From: Atherinomorus stipes
Lineage: Eukaryota; Chordata; Actinopteri; Atheriniformes; Atherinidae
Reading direction: 5' to 3'
DNA length: 64,000 nucleotides
Assembly (NCBI GenBank): GCA_023101725.1
Contig: JALJCO010007928.1
Span: 868,001-932,000 of the forward strand
Below the pieces are notes generated by a model that ran no database searches, was not told where the DNA came from, and saw nothing but the letters and a program-made list of their open reading frames with translations. Positions 25,291 through 38,530 of this stretch are shown piece by piece. The translations under genes and the position numbers were made by a program. Positions within the stretch are counted from its first letter, which is position 1. Each line of letters starts with the position of its first letter.

Positions 25291-25579
25291 ATTTTTTAAA
25301 ATCTTTTTACTGTAAATTACTTAATAGCTTCATGTGTGCATATTCAAAATGTTAGAGAAAGTCAAATCGATTTACCTGTAAAGGTAATGCTACATTTTAG
25401 ATGCATTCTGACACCAAAAGCCAAGTAGCTCAAACCGTCTTGGAGGTCTAAATTATTTCATATAACAAATAAAGAATTTAATTTTGCAGCAAACAGACAA
25501 ACATACTAGAGAAGAAGTCAAACATTTTGATGAGAACATTGAAGGTGAAAACACAAGCGTCATGATTTATTGTGTCTAG

Positions 25580-26290
25580 CTCAAGCGGCAACCTCCAGTG
25601 GCCAACTATGAGGCTACCTGGAACAAGTCATTTTTTGTAGTTCTCCCTTGATCCACTAGGGGCTGGCTGCAAAACAGAGCAAATCCCCACAGACTCCGAC
25701 GTTAAAAACGCCAACTTCACAGCAGAAATAAACATGTTTACAGCCCGGTTCAAAAAATCATTTTAGGTTTAATAGGTCAAGTTTACCTTCATGTCAACGG
25801 TAAGGGGGGTGAATTTTTTTTAAAAACTCATCCATTTAGATGTTATTTAATCTTGAAATCACAAATAATTAAGGGCATGTCCTTTTGATTGACATGCGGC
25901 AGACCGGAAGCCCGGCCTGCCGACTGGTGGCTCCTAGTAAGCTCCTTGTTTGCGCTCGGTAAGGTCTTAGTTTGTAACAGAGTAGCACAACAGCGGTTTT
26001 TAGTCAGATAATAGCAGATAATATGTCTCCTTTACCCCGCCGCTTAGGGGACTAATCTTCGCTAGCTCCAGCTAGTTTCGAGTTAGCACGGTTAGCGTTT
26101 AGCCCAGAGTACGTCAGCTGTCAATCATTTGCCCTGTGGCTCGGGTATTTTAGTATTTAGTAATTTAGTATTTTCTGGGAGTGACGAGACATGTGACACT
26201 GCAAGATTGCGAAAGTGGGACACGCCCAACTGGCTTCACTTTTTTTTTTCAACCCTCTCTATTAACGGTCTATGGTCTAGCTTCCATGTA
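25580..26290. mobile_element. Unclassified interspersed-repeat-like segment
   Basis: Phrases such as CAACCTCCAGTGGCCAAC, GTTAGCACGGTTAGCGTTTAG and, near the right end, TCTATTAACGGTCTATGG are typical of fish non-autonomous repeats. No clear terminal inverted repeats were found by eye, so class and ends are unknown. Confidence 0.4.
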
Positions 26291-26589
26291 GCATCATGCT
26301 AATGTTTTGCTTTTCCCTCTTAGATGTGGAAATGGAAATGTTGGACTTTCATTTATCATCCATCGTCTTCTCTGGGCTGCTTATGCTTGGTGATCATTCT
26401 TTAAACTTATGACTTTCAGACTTTTGTAGGATTTCTACCCCGACAGATGGCGACAACAACATCAGGCTAAACAGGTAGCAAGATACCAAGTGAACTCAAC
26501 AGAAAAATTTCTCTGGTTGTTTACACACTCTGATGATTTTCTTAATCCTTCAGATTTGTCCTTTGCTTCTGTGTTTGTGTGTTGTTTTG

Positions 26590-27480
26590 CAGAGCTCCTT
26601 TATCTGTGGTTTGAAACCTTGGTGGCTCTTCTGAGGGATTTAAGAAACAGAGTAATTAGTTAGCGATAGAGAAGCTGTTGGTGTGAAATGATAGCTGCCA
26701 CAGCCCTCCACCCCCCCACCCCAAGAGAGAGACAAATCAATCAATAACCTGCTGATTTATTTCACGTTCTTATCGTCTCATTTAATTGCTAGCTCTTTTG
26801 TATCTGTGGGGTCTTGGGGGAGATTGTGGTGGTGTGGGGAAAACACATTTAGCAAGGGTGGAGGGAGGATCCACATTATTTTCTGTTGTTCTTTTTTTCT
26901 TCCTTCTTTATGTGTGGCAGCATTTTGCAGCGAGATGTTTGGAGTTGCAGCACCCTGCTTCATATTTACCGCTACAACACTGCCTCCATTGGTTTGTAAC
27001 TCTAAAGGAAGAAAACACTCTTAGAGGAGGAGAGACAGCGAGAGAAGAGCAATCCTCCAACAAATTATTAGAGAGAAAAAATTTAATTAGCAATATAAAT
27101 GCCAGGCGGAGTACATTATGTGCAATTGTCTTGCTATCTTTCCAGAAATTAGTCTTTTAAAATGAATTTGCTGTATTAATCATCTCCTGAAATATTTTTG
27201 ATCACTGAATTAATAGTTTTGCATTGGGGGGCTGTGTTTTTTTTAGGTATTCATTGACATAGGTGATTGCCTCTTAATTATGACAGCGTCCTCCTCCTAT
27301 CCGCGCCTATTAATTCCTGTGTTGTGGCGTCGCTGCAGCCCGCTGCCTGGCCCTGTATCTACTAATTACTTCTCTAATTGAATTTGCTCTCTGTTGCCAG
27401 GCTGTTTTTTTTAAGTGGCTGTTTGTTGCCGGGCCTCATTGTGTCTTTGTGTGACAGCTAGCTGCTCGCTGCCGTGCTGA
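26590..27480. promoter_or_regulatory. Candidate distal regulatory element with homeodomain-site cluster
   Basis: Unique, sharply bounded sequence has five TAAT-type homeodomain cores in 300 bp: TTAATTAG 27083-27090, TAATTA 27275-27280, TAATT 27311-27315, TAATTA 27363-27368 and TAATTG 27375-27380. It also has CCATTGG-like and ATTTGC-like cores. It lies about 30 kb upstream of sox2. The short frames over it (for example 26786-27160) have no family character. Inferred to be a conserved non-coding element; target gene sox2 by proximity. Confidence 0.5.
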
Positions 27481-28713
27481 CGGGAACAGGATGCACACTC
27501 TCAGTATTCATGTCTCTCCTTCTGTATCATTACCTATACCTCCCAGACCTATGTAGTGTTTCCAGGATAAATGAAGGAGGGGAATTAATTACTGAGAGTC
27601 AGTGAAACAATTACATGCCCCTCCCAACCCACCACTGCTTGCCGCCCTGCTATCATTGGTTCAAGCCTATGTAGGATTGTTGTGACTGAGAGCCTGCCGC
27701 TCCTCAACCTCCCATTCAGCATGGCATGTATTTGGCAGGATGATAAACAACATACAGGCTGGTTATTCAGCTGCATTTCCAGTCAAAAGGAAAAGACAAA
27801 ACAGCTCATATAGCTTCAGATGCTTTAAAACTTGAATCTGGTCAGGACTCAAGTTGGGCCTTCAATGTTGACAAGTTTCACACCTTGTTATTGAGTTTAA
27901 ATCAAATACTTCTTGAGTGAAATATGCATTACTACTTACATAAAAAGTTATAAATGCAGCCAAAATCCAGATGAAATTGTCACTTCATTCATTTTAAATC
28001 AAACTTAAATCCATATTGCAGGCATGATCTTCGTGCTATGATCATATAAAATCAGAAGGCTATTTCATATCTTCTTAATATTTTGGATAGAAGGGGATAC
28101 CAGTCTGGATATAGTAGTTAATCATATACATTGTGTCCATCTATTCAAATTCATAATCAACAACCACAATTTCAAACATTTGGACTGATAAATTACTTTT
28201 TTTGTTGGCTTTAAACGTGATAGCTACAACTTTTTCCCTCAAAACAATACTGAAAAAAGCAAACAAACAACAGCAACAACAACAACAAACATCCACAGAA
28301 TGTCTAGAAGGGTGAAGTGTAGAAGTATTCGTTTTATTGCATATAGATAATTGCTTTATCAATTTTAATGGGTCTAAAAAGTAATTATTTACATCTGATT
28401 ACCCTGCCAACGTTGGGATCCTTTGCCTTTAGCATTAGCTCTAGAGTTGCTAGCTTGATTGCTATGTGTAGAAATAGAAATAGCATCTTGCTTTACATTT
28501 CTAAAATTCAAGTGGACAAAAAGAAAAGCAGGATGAGTGTGAAGGTAAAGGGTCCCAAAAGTCCCGTGGAGGTTGCTGCTTTCCTCTTGGACATGTAAGT
28601 TAAACATTTGCCAATGCTAATTAACGGTTAGTGGTACAGTAACGTTGCTAATGCTAATTGAATAAGCGAGTGTGAGTGTGCTACCTACAGATGGGAAGGT
28701 AGTAAGTCAATTA
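27481..28713. other. Gene-free interval
   Basis: 27560-27780 continues complex unique sequence after the homeodomain cluster and may be part of it; the rest is AT-rich with a short CAA repeat at 28263-28288. No gene seen. Confidence 0.6.
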
Positions 28714-29440
28714 ACCCTGATTCCAAAAAGCTTGGATGAATGGATGTTTCAAATGTTAATAAAAAAAAAAAAAGAATCCTTTACAAATCTCAAAAACCAA
28801 TATTTTACAATTAAATGTAAAATATCTACCAAATATTGAAAGTGAGACATGTTTCTGTTATCTAAAAAATAAATAGTAGCCTACTAATATGAATCAACTG
28901 GAGGGACATGAGCAAGTTATTCAGTTAATTGGCTGCAGGTCAGTTTGATTATTAAAAGAGCACTTCAAAGGTTAAATAGAAAAAAAATCTTTACAAATTG
29001 CTGAGCATATCAAAGTCTCTTTGATTTAAATTGAAGAAACAATAGATATTACACCATCTATGGAACATAATATTATCAAAACTAGATAATTGTGTAGACA
29101 TCTCTGTGTACATAAAACATGTCTGTAAGTCTATTGAACGCCCACCATCGGGTCCTCAGAAAGCACTGCATTAAAAGTGTGATTCAGTCATAGTAATCAC
29201 TGCATGGACTCAAATACACTTCCAGAAATCCTCTGTGAACACAGTTTTATTGTAACATGAATCCATATGAAAGCTCTTACATGCAAAGAAAAACTCTGAA
29301 ACAATAAAATCCAAAAACGCTGCTATCTTGTCTGGACCAAAGCTTATTTAAAATGGTTTGAGACAAGTTAAAAACTGGTGTGGTTGCAAAATAAGGAGAA
29401 TAATGAATGTATAGATGTAATATAGCCTTTTATGTTGCAT
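28714..29440 (+). mobile_element. Fossil Tc1/mariner-type transposon (heavily decayed)
   Basis: Blocks such as CTGATTCCAAAAAGCTTGG (28717-28735), TGAAAGTGAGACATGTTTCT, TTAATTGGCTGCAGGTCAGT, GCACTGCATTAAAAGTGTG and CACTTCCAGAAATCCTCTGTG appear in the same order as in a widespread fish Tc1/mariner-like family I recall. Indels and stops fill the transposase region and the central and 3' coding parts are largely deleted, so nothing could be made from it. Exact ends are uncertain. Confidence 0.65.
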
Positions 29441-30629
29441 CCAAAAAAATAAAAAATCCTCAAATATCAAACTTTTATCTTCTTTTGTCTTTTAATGTGT
29501 TGATCTTTCCTTTGACATTCAGCAATGAAGGCTCTCTATGCTGTCCCTCAAGGAGATTTGGTGAGTTAATGGAGTGACAAGGTTTTTACAAAAAGCTTTA
29601 TTATTTTTCTACCATACAAACAGTTTTTCCTGGATATTTTTGTTTTAATATATCATGTAACTGGGTGGATTCCTTTGGTCCTGTGAGTTGCACAGGGTGC
29701 TGTGTTGGTCAGCCTGTGACATTTTTCTTTCTGTTACAATGGTGAGGTTATTAGAAATGTTTAGAGTGCTGGAAGTGCCCAAAGTGAGCCAGTCCCTAGG
29801 ATCACATGTGAAAATGCCCAACATAACACCAGGCAGCTGTTTAGTTATGTTTATTTCATCCTTATTATTATTCTTATGTGCATAACTTTCAGTAAACCTT
29901 TTGTGAAAGGTGAGTTACCCAGTAAATATGCATACAGTAGTCCTTGGCTACTCACCTAAACACATCTTCTCCAACTGCAAAGGTCCAGGATGACTCTGAC
30001 TAAATGCTGCACTTTAATTTCACAACAACAATCCGCCCTAATGAGTAACTGTTCTCATTTTATCAAGTGATACACAGTCTAGCTGGTGTCAAAGTAACAT
30101 TTTAATATCAGGACCACAGGTTATCACCAAAAACACTGCCGTGCATATGCAGTAGCTTATCAATGTTATTCACTTCACCTGTCAATGGTTTTTATATTGT
30201 GTGCGACTGGTATGTTGAAAAATAAAGAAATTTAAAACTATGTTTGACCAGAGAAGCTAAGAGAAAAGTACTTAAAAGTACTTTCAGTCCACAGATGTTC
30301 TTGAATGATGATAAAGTTATGTGCGCTCTGATGTCATAGTTATTGTCTGTTTTGTAGCATTCACTAGACTTGACAGAAATTCTGAACCTTGGCTAGTAAA
30401 AGCGTGTAAGCCACAGACATGGTGATGTTTTCACAAGTGTCTAACAATGTGAGAAGTCACATCTAATTCTAATGTTTTAAATCCATACCACCAGCAGGTT
30501 AAAGTGCATGCCATTAAACTTGCCCTGAAAATCTAAATGACCATTTAAAATGTTGTTCTGGATGACTTTTGAACTGGTAGCTTATTTTCATTTAATCCCA
30601 TTGAATAGCACTTTTCACAGTGGTCATTT

Positions 30630-30890
30630 TTCTTATGGGGATCCTCCACGCCAGGGGCTATGCTGCTCAGTTTGCAAGGTCGTTGCCATGGGGATCACCC
30701 TAGTCTGGGTGGCTGAGGGTCCTGCACTGCACCTCAGACCCCGGCCTGCCCTGATCTTGGTGGCTCCAGTGGTGGCGGCCTCTGATGTCATGGGGACTCC
30801 TGATATGAACAGATCTCCCAGAAATATCATTTTCTCTCAGCAGACGTTAATTTCCATATTAATGTTCATTTAAAGAGACAGAAGCCAAAG
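30630..30890. promoter_or_regulatory. Candidate conserved non-coding block
   Basis: A GC-rich island of about 200 bases passes into CCATATTAATGTTCATTTAAAG (core TATTAATG, 30856-30863). It stands out from AT-rich surroundings. A 107-residue frame over it (30550-30873) matches no family I know and lacks the character of a conserved protein. A regulatory element or an exon of a non-coding RNA are both possible. Confidence 0.3.
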
Positions 30891-30978
30891 GTTAGAGTTT
30901 ATGTTGTTGTAATGTGGGATGTGGGCTTGAGGGTGGCAGTAGTGGTGGTAGTGGGTGGGGGTGCATCCATCCAGTGTA

Positions 30979-30999
30979 TGTGTGTGTGTGTGTGTGTGT
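30979..30999. repeat. (GT)n microsatellite
   Basis: About ten GT units. Confidence 0.95.
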
Positions 31000-31374
31000 T
31001 AGTGCATGTGAGAGAGAGATTTTGACCAGGTGTGTGTTTTTTAGATTTTTACTGTAGGTTATATACTTGGGGGTGTGAAGACTTGTGATGTTAATAACTG
31101 TTTTTATTATAAAAACAACATTGTGCTACTTTTTGTATGACAACTACTTTATAAATATTATTTGATTTGTATGTATTGAGTGGGGTCACTGTTTTAGAGG
31201 CTGATTTAGGTTAAGGACTGTTTTAATGGTCTGGAGATTTAGCAGTTTAGCTCCTCCATTTTGGACAGCTCTTTCTTTGTTTGTGTTGTTGTTCCAGTCA
31301 TATAAAAGGATGATTGCGCGGACTTCGCCCAATGAAACTTGAGGTAAATAAACTCAGATGTGGGATTCTATTAA

Positions 31375-31849
31375 AGGGACTTGAGGCAAGATTAAGAAAC
31401 GAAACTTGCGACTGCCGCGACTGGTGCTTCAGGTAACTGCAGCCACGAGCCAAGCCGTCACAGGAGCGTGCACAAACTGAAGCTATAATGTTGTTTACTC
31501 ACCTTTTTCTCCGTAGTTACACTTTTTAGTGTCTTTCAGTTGATCTAGATCGTATTCTGATGGCAGAAGAATCCATAACTATCGCTTACAGTGTTTTAAT
31601 TTAATGCAACCGTTTTTTTCCTGCATCAAAACTGCGGATGTAGCGTCATTTGACGTCACGTCCGCAGGGCAGCGCGGGAAATTCGGACACCGAATTGCAG
31701 CGCATTTTGCAGAACACACCCTGTTCAAGGCAATGGAGAGAAACATGGGTGGAAACGTTATTTTTGGTATTTAGCGCTTCATCACCCATTAGCATGAAAA
31801 AAAGGGACATTCATGTTTGGTTTTTTTTAAATTCCTGCCTCAAGTCCCT
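31375..31849. mobile_element. TTAA-flanked MITE (475 bp)
   Basis: Ends AGGGACTTGAGGCA (31375) and TGCCTCAAGTCCCT (31849) are perfect 14-bp inverted copies, flanked by TTAA at 31371-31374 and 31850-31853. There is no transposase. TTAA flanks point to a piggyBac- or Kolobok-type mobiliser. Confidence 0.85.
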
Positions 31850-31853
31850 TTAA

Positions 31854-34800
31854 TGAGACAGAAAATACATGGAGATTATTTTGACAATCAACAAAAGAAT
31901 CAATTTTTATTTTTTTTAGAAGGAGATAAAGAGAAACGTGGTAAATACAGACCATTTGTAGCCTGGCTTCTTAGACTTCTCAACAGTGTCAGTGTTTTAT
32001 AATGGCTGTGTCAGCTTTCAATCACCACCAAAAATGTTCAGAATGGCCCTAAAAAATTTGGGTGTTGGAAGATTTGACAGCAAGATTACTGGCACCATTA
32101 CTGACCCGTCTCAATCAATCCCTGCTTTGGCCTCTGAAACAACTCTGAGCATCTTCCCCTCTATCCATCAGCCTATTATCCTTTACTCACTCTCTCTGTC
32201 CTCACTCAGCCTTCCAGTGGTCTTTATCAAAACTTTCTCCTCCTGCCTCTCGTGATATTGATCCTTTCTCTCCATCTTCATCCATCCATCTCTTTCTCGC
32301 TCCTCTTCTCTTCCTCTATTGATCCCCACCCCACTCCCTCTCTCCACTTGCTGCTATCTGGCTCTCTCTTTGTCTTCTTATCGAGGTTTCAGGGTTTATT
32401 CTGACTGCTGTTATTGACAGGCTGCAGGGCCAACTAATGCATTCCTAATCCCACCTTTGTTAGTCTGGAATGCTGCCTCTCTTTCTCACACACACACACA
32501 TACACGCATACATGCTCAAGTTATGCTGTTGCACAAGTGTGTGTAAAGCAAAAAAAAAGGGAAAAATAAAGAAAGGAAGGTGGCCACAAGGATGTTGATC
32601 CCAGCTTTCTATTTGCTGGAAAAACCATCTATCAATCAAAACGGGCCTGCTGGCTGTCTGTTTTTGTATATGCGCGTGTGCACATACAAGCATGCACGCG
32701 GGTCTTGACTGACAGGCCGAATCGTGGCTGAAGACGTTTGATAAGCTTGTATTGTTGGTCGCCCCCCCCTACCCACCTCCTTCCACACCTCCACCTCGAT
32801 AAGAAATACATTCGACTAGAGCTGATAACGGTGTCAGGAGCAGCAAAGCCCCACTCTAAAGAGACACACACACACACACACCACGCCACGAGAGAGGTGT
32901 CTTTCTTCAAACACCTTGGCTGTAAATGATACTCTCAACAAACAGCGTCGACAACACCACTAAAAAAAAAAATTCCGATATCGTTTATATGTGTGTGTGA
33001 GCCAGGGTGTGTTTGTATGGAGAATGATGTGCGATATGGCTGGAGGATATGCTAGGCTTATTGAATAAGGTCTTAGTGATAGCACCGCTGTGTGTGTATG
33101 TTCTCTGTGAGTGTGTGTTGTGAACAGCAGAGAAAGAATACAGTAATAGGCTTAGAGCAGTTGAAGCAGAGTCAGACTTAACAAACAACACAATGTTCTC
33201 AAAGACTGACTGACAGCTGTCTGTGTGTGCGCATGAAGCACATGTTAAGAGATGTTGTGTGTTCATGAATGTTGTGTATGATTCATTGTGCAACAGGCTT
33301 TGCAGGATAGGTCTAAGTTGAACATGCGTTGTGCTCCCGATACACAAACCTTTCCTGTTTCAGGATCACTCGCTGAGGTTAAAAATGCCATCTCGCAAGC
33401 AAAGCCGGCCATCACCAGGCAGGTACAACTGCTGGCAACATGCCCCTTAATCAAAAAAATCAAGTAATTTACCACTGAAACAACCCCACCAAGTGAAGGA
33501 ATGTCATCACTGAGGCCAGACACATCAACACCCAGTTCTTAAAGGTCATCACTGTGGACAGATGAATCACCACTGTGACGAAAATGTCATCCTGAGTGGA
33601 AGCATCTGCACCAATGACAGACTTGGTCGCAGCCTGAGCTTTATTTCTGGTACTTTTTAACTCCTTAAACATGATGTCCTGCAGAAAATCAACAGGTTAT
33701 GTATGGAGTTATTTATTATTGCATTATCATTGATGGCATTTTTAAACTGTATTAAGTAAAATATGAACTGAATATCACAAGCTGCCTTTATTTTGTAAAA
33801 CATTATTCAGGTTTTTATCTTGTAGATTATACCTTGACTGGTCTTAATGATAAGATTGATGACGTTTTTCACTGAATTCTCAAGCCAAGAAACATAAGAT
33901 GGTTGTTGATTATTTTTCTGATAATTGGAAGGTCAGGTTTGTGCCAATAAAACATCATAAAACCATGAAAACTCATTTAAACAACAGATGGCATTTAAAG
34001 TAGTTTGTCATACAAATCTAAATCAGTTAAATTTGGTTAAAGCTGATCAAATTTAGGAATTAAGGGCTTAGAATGAAAACCTTTTCAGTAAACAGAAGTA
34101 ATTATACATGCTCACTGGATTTATTAACCAAGGGAGGAATACATTTTTAAAGATTTTGGTTTTAAATGAAAAAATGTATATATAGTATATTTTTTACGAA
34201 TTGATTACTAAATAAATACTGTAGATCATGGGATTTTACACTTTGTTTCTCTGTTGCATTTCTTGATCATGTTAATATATTAAAGAAAAGAATTTCTTAA
34301 ACAATCATTTTAAGCTTTTTTTATTGCATCGATATAGCATATAAATATGTAAAAAAAAAATTGGTGTGAAAAATGAGATTAAGCTCAAATATTATCTTAT
34401 GTTCTTTAACATGTAAAAAATAATCTGTATATTGGCTAAATTTGAATCTAGATGAAAAAGAAAAACATAAAATTCACTTCAATTCAATCTAAAATGAATC
34501 TTTGTAGTAAAATACAACTTTAAATAAATAATAATAGTAAAGACACAGTGATCATCCAAAGAGGAAAAAAGAAACTGATCAGATACACATAACATTTGCA
34601 CAAGCCGTCCAGTACTACAGAGAAAGAACAGTGACCTGTGAAGAGATTTCAGGAATAAGGAACAGGGCACAAAGTGGAGGAGATGACGAAGGAGATAAAG
34701 GAGTAAAGGGAGGGAAAGTGAAAAAGATAATGAAAGAGTGAAATTACCAGAGGGCAGGAGAAAAGAGGGTTATTGTGCATGTGCATTAACAGGGTGTATG

Positions 34801-37800
34801 ATGAAGTTAGTTTTTTGTGTTGTGTGCAGTGACTAGGGGCTAAGGAGTCGAGAAGAGAGAGGGAGGAGGTGGGAAATCAATGGCAAATTACATGCGCTCG
34901 GCTGGCCCATTGTACAGTATGGCCGCTATATTCTAAAGAAGGCACTTCCAAGATGATGCAGCCAAATGGTGGATGGACTCCAAGATCATTTTTATTGATT
35001 TCGAGGAGCCATCAATAGAGGGGAGGGAGGGGAGGGGGGGAAGAGTAGGTGAGTGTATGCTTGATGAGGTTGGGATGTGTGTCACAGGACCAACACAATA
35101 CCCCTGAATCCCAGCTTTTTGTCCCTGTCCACACATTAGCAACACACCCCATCACACTGCTTTCATTTACATTAGTGCCTGCATGGCCCAATGAAGGACA
35201 CAGAGACTGTGAGAGGGTTTGCCATTAAAGAATTGGTCTGGTGGCAGATGCCGCATTGTTTGGGTTCGGGAGTGCAGAAATATTTGGTATTGGGATTCGT
35301 GATGTGATCATCAGTGGAGTCGTCAAGTTTTCCACATCACAGCAGATATAAAACTATTATGGAGATCGAGTTCTGGTTGTGTTTGTGCAGAAGCAAGAGT
35401 GGACTGCAGTGATTTTAGGTACTCTGAAACTGTTGAAGTTTCAATCCCTGAAAGACTCCAGCTGCATTGCAGTCTAAGAAAACCCAAAGTCGCCCAAAAA
35501 GCTATTTCAGAGTATTTTTTATAGAGTATTGAAAGTAATCAGCGTCAAAATAAATGGCTTTGGGGTGTGCTGATGCAGAGACGAAACCCCTAAATATAAT
35601 ATTTTGAAGTACAATGTTTGAAGTAAAAAAAAACAAACAACAAAGACAAAAAGAGCTAAAGCATGCAGTCGTATTCTACTGGGGAAAAAAAGCTATCAAT
35701 CAGCACAATAGTCTCAAATGTTGGGATCATCTTTTAAAAGAGTGAATGGGTCAAAATTTTGTGATTGGTATATGTATGTAATAAATATGTAATAAAAAAA
35801 AAGAGAATGCAAAAGTCATTCAAAGTGAACAGAAATAAGGCAAGTCAACAATTTGCTAAAAAACAACTTAATCCATGCTTTTTTTTTTCAGTTTACAAAT
35901 GCATCTTCAATCTACAAACAGTGGTCCTAACTCAGCTGGAGACCAATAGCCACTCTTTCCTCAGATAAAATGTAGTTTTCATGCCTCTTGTTTCCATTTT
36001 TAATTCCTCTTCTGATTGTGAGCAATTCCAGGGGAGCGTTGAGTGTTGCTGCTGTTGAATTTTAATTTTAAAATTTGATGTCATTTTCTATTTTCAGTTA
36101 GAATCGCTCTGTCTTTGTTATTATTTTAATTTCAGTAAGCCTTTAATATTTTTGGGACACAGTCTTACATGCTGCGATTCTCTCTTTTTTGTGGACAAAA
36201 AGAACAAGTTTCAGTGATAAACTGATTTAGCAACTGGTTGTCACACTGCCTTGTGTGTTTGCACAACATGTGATAAACCCTGGCACATGTGCACATTTGA
36301 TTCTGTTCAATGGTCTATGTATCAGACAGCAACATGGCAACACTAAATGCAGCAGATGTTAACTGTATAGGAGGCCAAAACATGACAGCTTGGAGCTCGG
36401 GCTGAAGGCAAACACACATACATATGATGATAATTAGTGGCACACACTTATGGAACAACACAAAAAAACATACCAGTGGGTAGAGAGGTGCTATAAAAGA
36501 TGTCGCTGAAGACAAAGGCAGATGTTTCCATCTGTTGCAAGTTCCACAGGGTTTGTTTCATCAGTAGTGGGGAAAATACTCAGAAAAGGAGGTTTAATAA
36601 AATGACTGCACAAAACAGATTAATATAACATTTCAAGTAAGCCTTTTTTGTCATTTTTTCCGAGAATAAATTAACAGAGATATCAGCTACCAGATACACT
36701 GAAAGATCTTAGCAAAGTCATTGGTGATAAATTAGGGAAGCATTCACCTACAGTACCAAAAATCCCCATTCAGGTGGCATTTTCATTTTTACAAAGCAAC
36801 CAGGATCTATCTAAAATAATGTTCTGCCTATGTTCCTTTGACAGAGCCAGACTTTTCATTACAGGGCTGTGTCAGCTTGGAAAAACAGCTGGCTGCACCC
36901 AAGATAAAGTTTATGGAGGAAAAACGATCAGAAAACAAAGCTGTTTTTCTTGATAATGAGGGTGACAGTACAAAAGTAAAGCAAGGATTTCCTTTCCTAA
37001 AACTCTTCGACAAACAGGCAGAAGCATCTTAATACAGCCAAGAGAACATTTTTTTGTAAACTGTACAGCTGGTTAAAAGTACCATATCGTTAATCGGGTA
37101 GTTAAATTTCTATCAAAACTTCCAGGTTTAACAGTTTCAGATAGGGGTTCAGGGTTTTTCTGTTGTGACAGGTATTTTTTAAAGTAATAACACGCAGGTA
37201 AAGGAAGAAAACAGTGAAGCCACTGAAAACAGAAAGCTAAACAGCAGAATTTTATCATCACTTGACATCCAATGAAAAAATTCAGGGCCGAATTTATGAT
37301 GACAAAAGCTGTGTGCAGTCTGTGCAAACACAGAGATCATGATTTAACAGTGCAAACAGGAATCTCAATGGAGCCTTTCAAGGTAGTTTGCACCTGTCTT
37401 CACTGAATGCATAAGTGCAGTAGTACGTAAATCTGAAGAAGGGCTATCTATAGGCAGAAATTTAACAAGCCCTCCAATTCAAATGATCATATAGGTCATT
37501 TATGCAAACTCATAAAGAAGACCCATAGCACCATTCTAAAAAGTAGCAACCTCTACAGCGATAGAGGTTGATTAAACATACATAAGTTGATGATACAATG
37601 ATGCAATATTAATATATCAAGAGATATAGCACTGTAACCAGAAAAAACTACAGAGTTTATTACTAACTTGTAGAAATGACCAACAGTGATCAAGCCTTTT
37701 CTCATCTGCATATAATTTTCTCAAGTCTTGTTTTTAATGAGAAAGAATGTTTTCATTGAAACAAACAGACAACAGAAACTATTTACATATTTAAACTTTC

Positions 37801-37889
37801 TCCTCTAGGTGTCTTTTAAAGCTTTTTACACGTGTTTACGCTAACATTGATCAACTAACCAGACAAAACCAAATCTGACTGTTTTTGGC
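31854..37889. other. Gene-free interval
   Basis: Mostly AT-rich DNA with CA/GT words at 32488-32510 and 32863-32880, a CT-rich stretch at 32240-32360 and the block at 34865-35340. Short frames (for example 32985-33347) have no family character. Confidence 0.65.
34865..35340. promoter_or_regulatory. Candidate conserved non-coding block
   Basis: This is unique sequence with CAATGGCAAATTACATGCG (34878-34896), a GGGGAGGG purine run near 35020-35040, and CATTAAAGAATTGG plus CCGCATTGTTTGGG further on (SOX-like CATTGTT, about 35253). No frame is recognisable. Motif density and contrast with flanks suggest regulatory DNA; unproven. Confidence 0.3.
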
Positions 37890-38090
37890 GCCAAATCCGG
37901 GTCTTTTGGACCAGTGTCAGTGTGTTTTCAGGTTTTCAATGTGTCCCTGTGCCAACATACCTGAGTCAAATTAAATGGATCCAACAGCCCCTGAAGTTCT
38001 GCACAATGACACATTTATTTGAGTCAGGTGAGTTGGCACAGGAACACATTAAAAACCTTCTACACTGGCCCAAAAAGTCCAGATTTGGTG
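37890..38090. mobile_element. Fold-back repeat, copy 2, two nested inverted pairs
   Basis: Outer arms 37891-37918 and 38062-38088 (CCAAATCCGGGTCTTTTGG against a near-complement) enclose inner arms 37939-37976 and 38011-38048 (TGTGCCAACATACCTGAGTC against GAGTCAGGTGAGTTGGCACA). A long hairpin would form. No coding content. Confidence 0.75.
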
Positions 38091-38109
38091 ATCCCTGCTG
38101 AATAACTTT

Positions 38110-38530
38110 CTTATCAATTTCAATAGCTTTATTGGCATGACAAGACAGTGCTTATATTGCAAAAACATAACAATACAATAATATCATACACATATAATAT
38201 CAAACAACATCATAGAAACATTCAAGAACAGATCGTTTTGATCCCAACATACGTATTTACAGGGTTATACAGTTATGTGGTGTTTCTGTGGTCATCCCTC
38301 AGTCTGTGGCAGGAGGACACATACTCGGCTGCTAGTCTGCAGCACTTTGGTTTCTCACCTAAGATATATTTTAATTTATCCTCATCTGGGAGTGACTCAA
38401 ATTCTGTACGGTGGTTTTTAAATCTGGGGAAGTACATTTGTCTTATTTCTTTAACTTCAACTTTCTTATCACTAAGTGATCTCTGGCTCCTCCTGATTGG
38501 ACATTACAGTCAATTTAAGCCATTTAGTTG
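38110..38530 (-). mobile_element. Probable LINE 3' end, decayed
   Basis: AATAGCTTTATTGGCATGACA at 38123-38143 is a typical antisense start of a fish retroelement 3' end. Reverse translation of 38270-38400 gives a fragment with LGEKPKCCRLAAEYVSSCH-like residues (core AAEYVSSCHRLRD), which resembles the C-terminal end of fish LINE proteins. Multiple stops; class not assigned. Confidence 0.5.

Larger units (their letters stand above)
29441..31370. other. Gene-free interval
   Basis: AT-rich unique DNA apart from the block at 30630-30890 and the GT array at 30979. No gene recognised. Confidence 0.65.

Noticed and set aside
26786..27160. 124-residue plus-strand frame over the homeodomain-site cluster
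   Set aside because: Overlapping frames on both strands, no domain; the DNA signal is better explained as regulatory.
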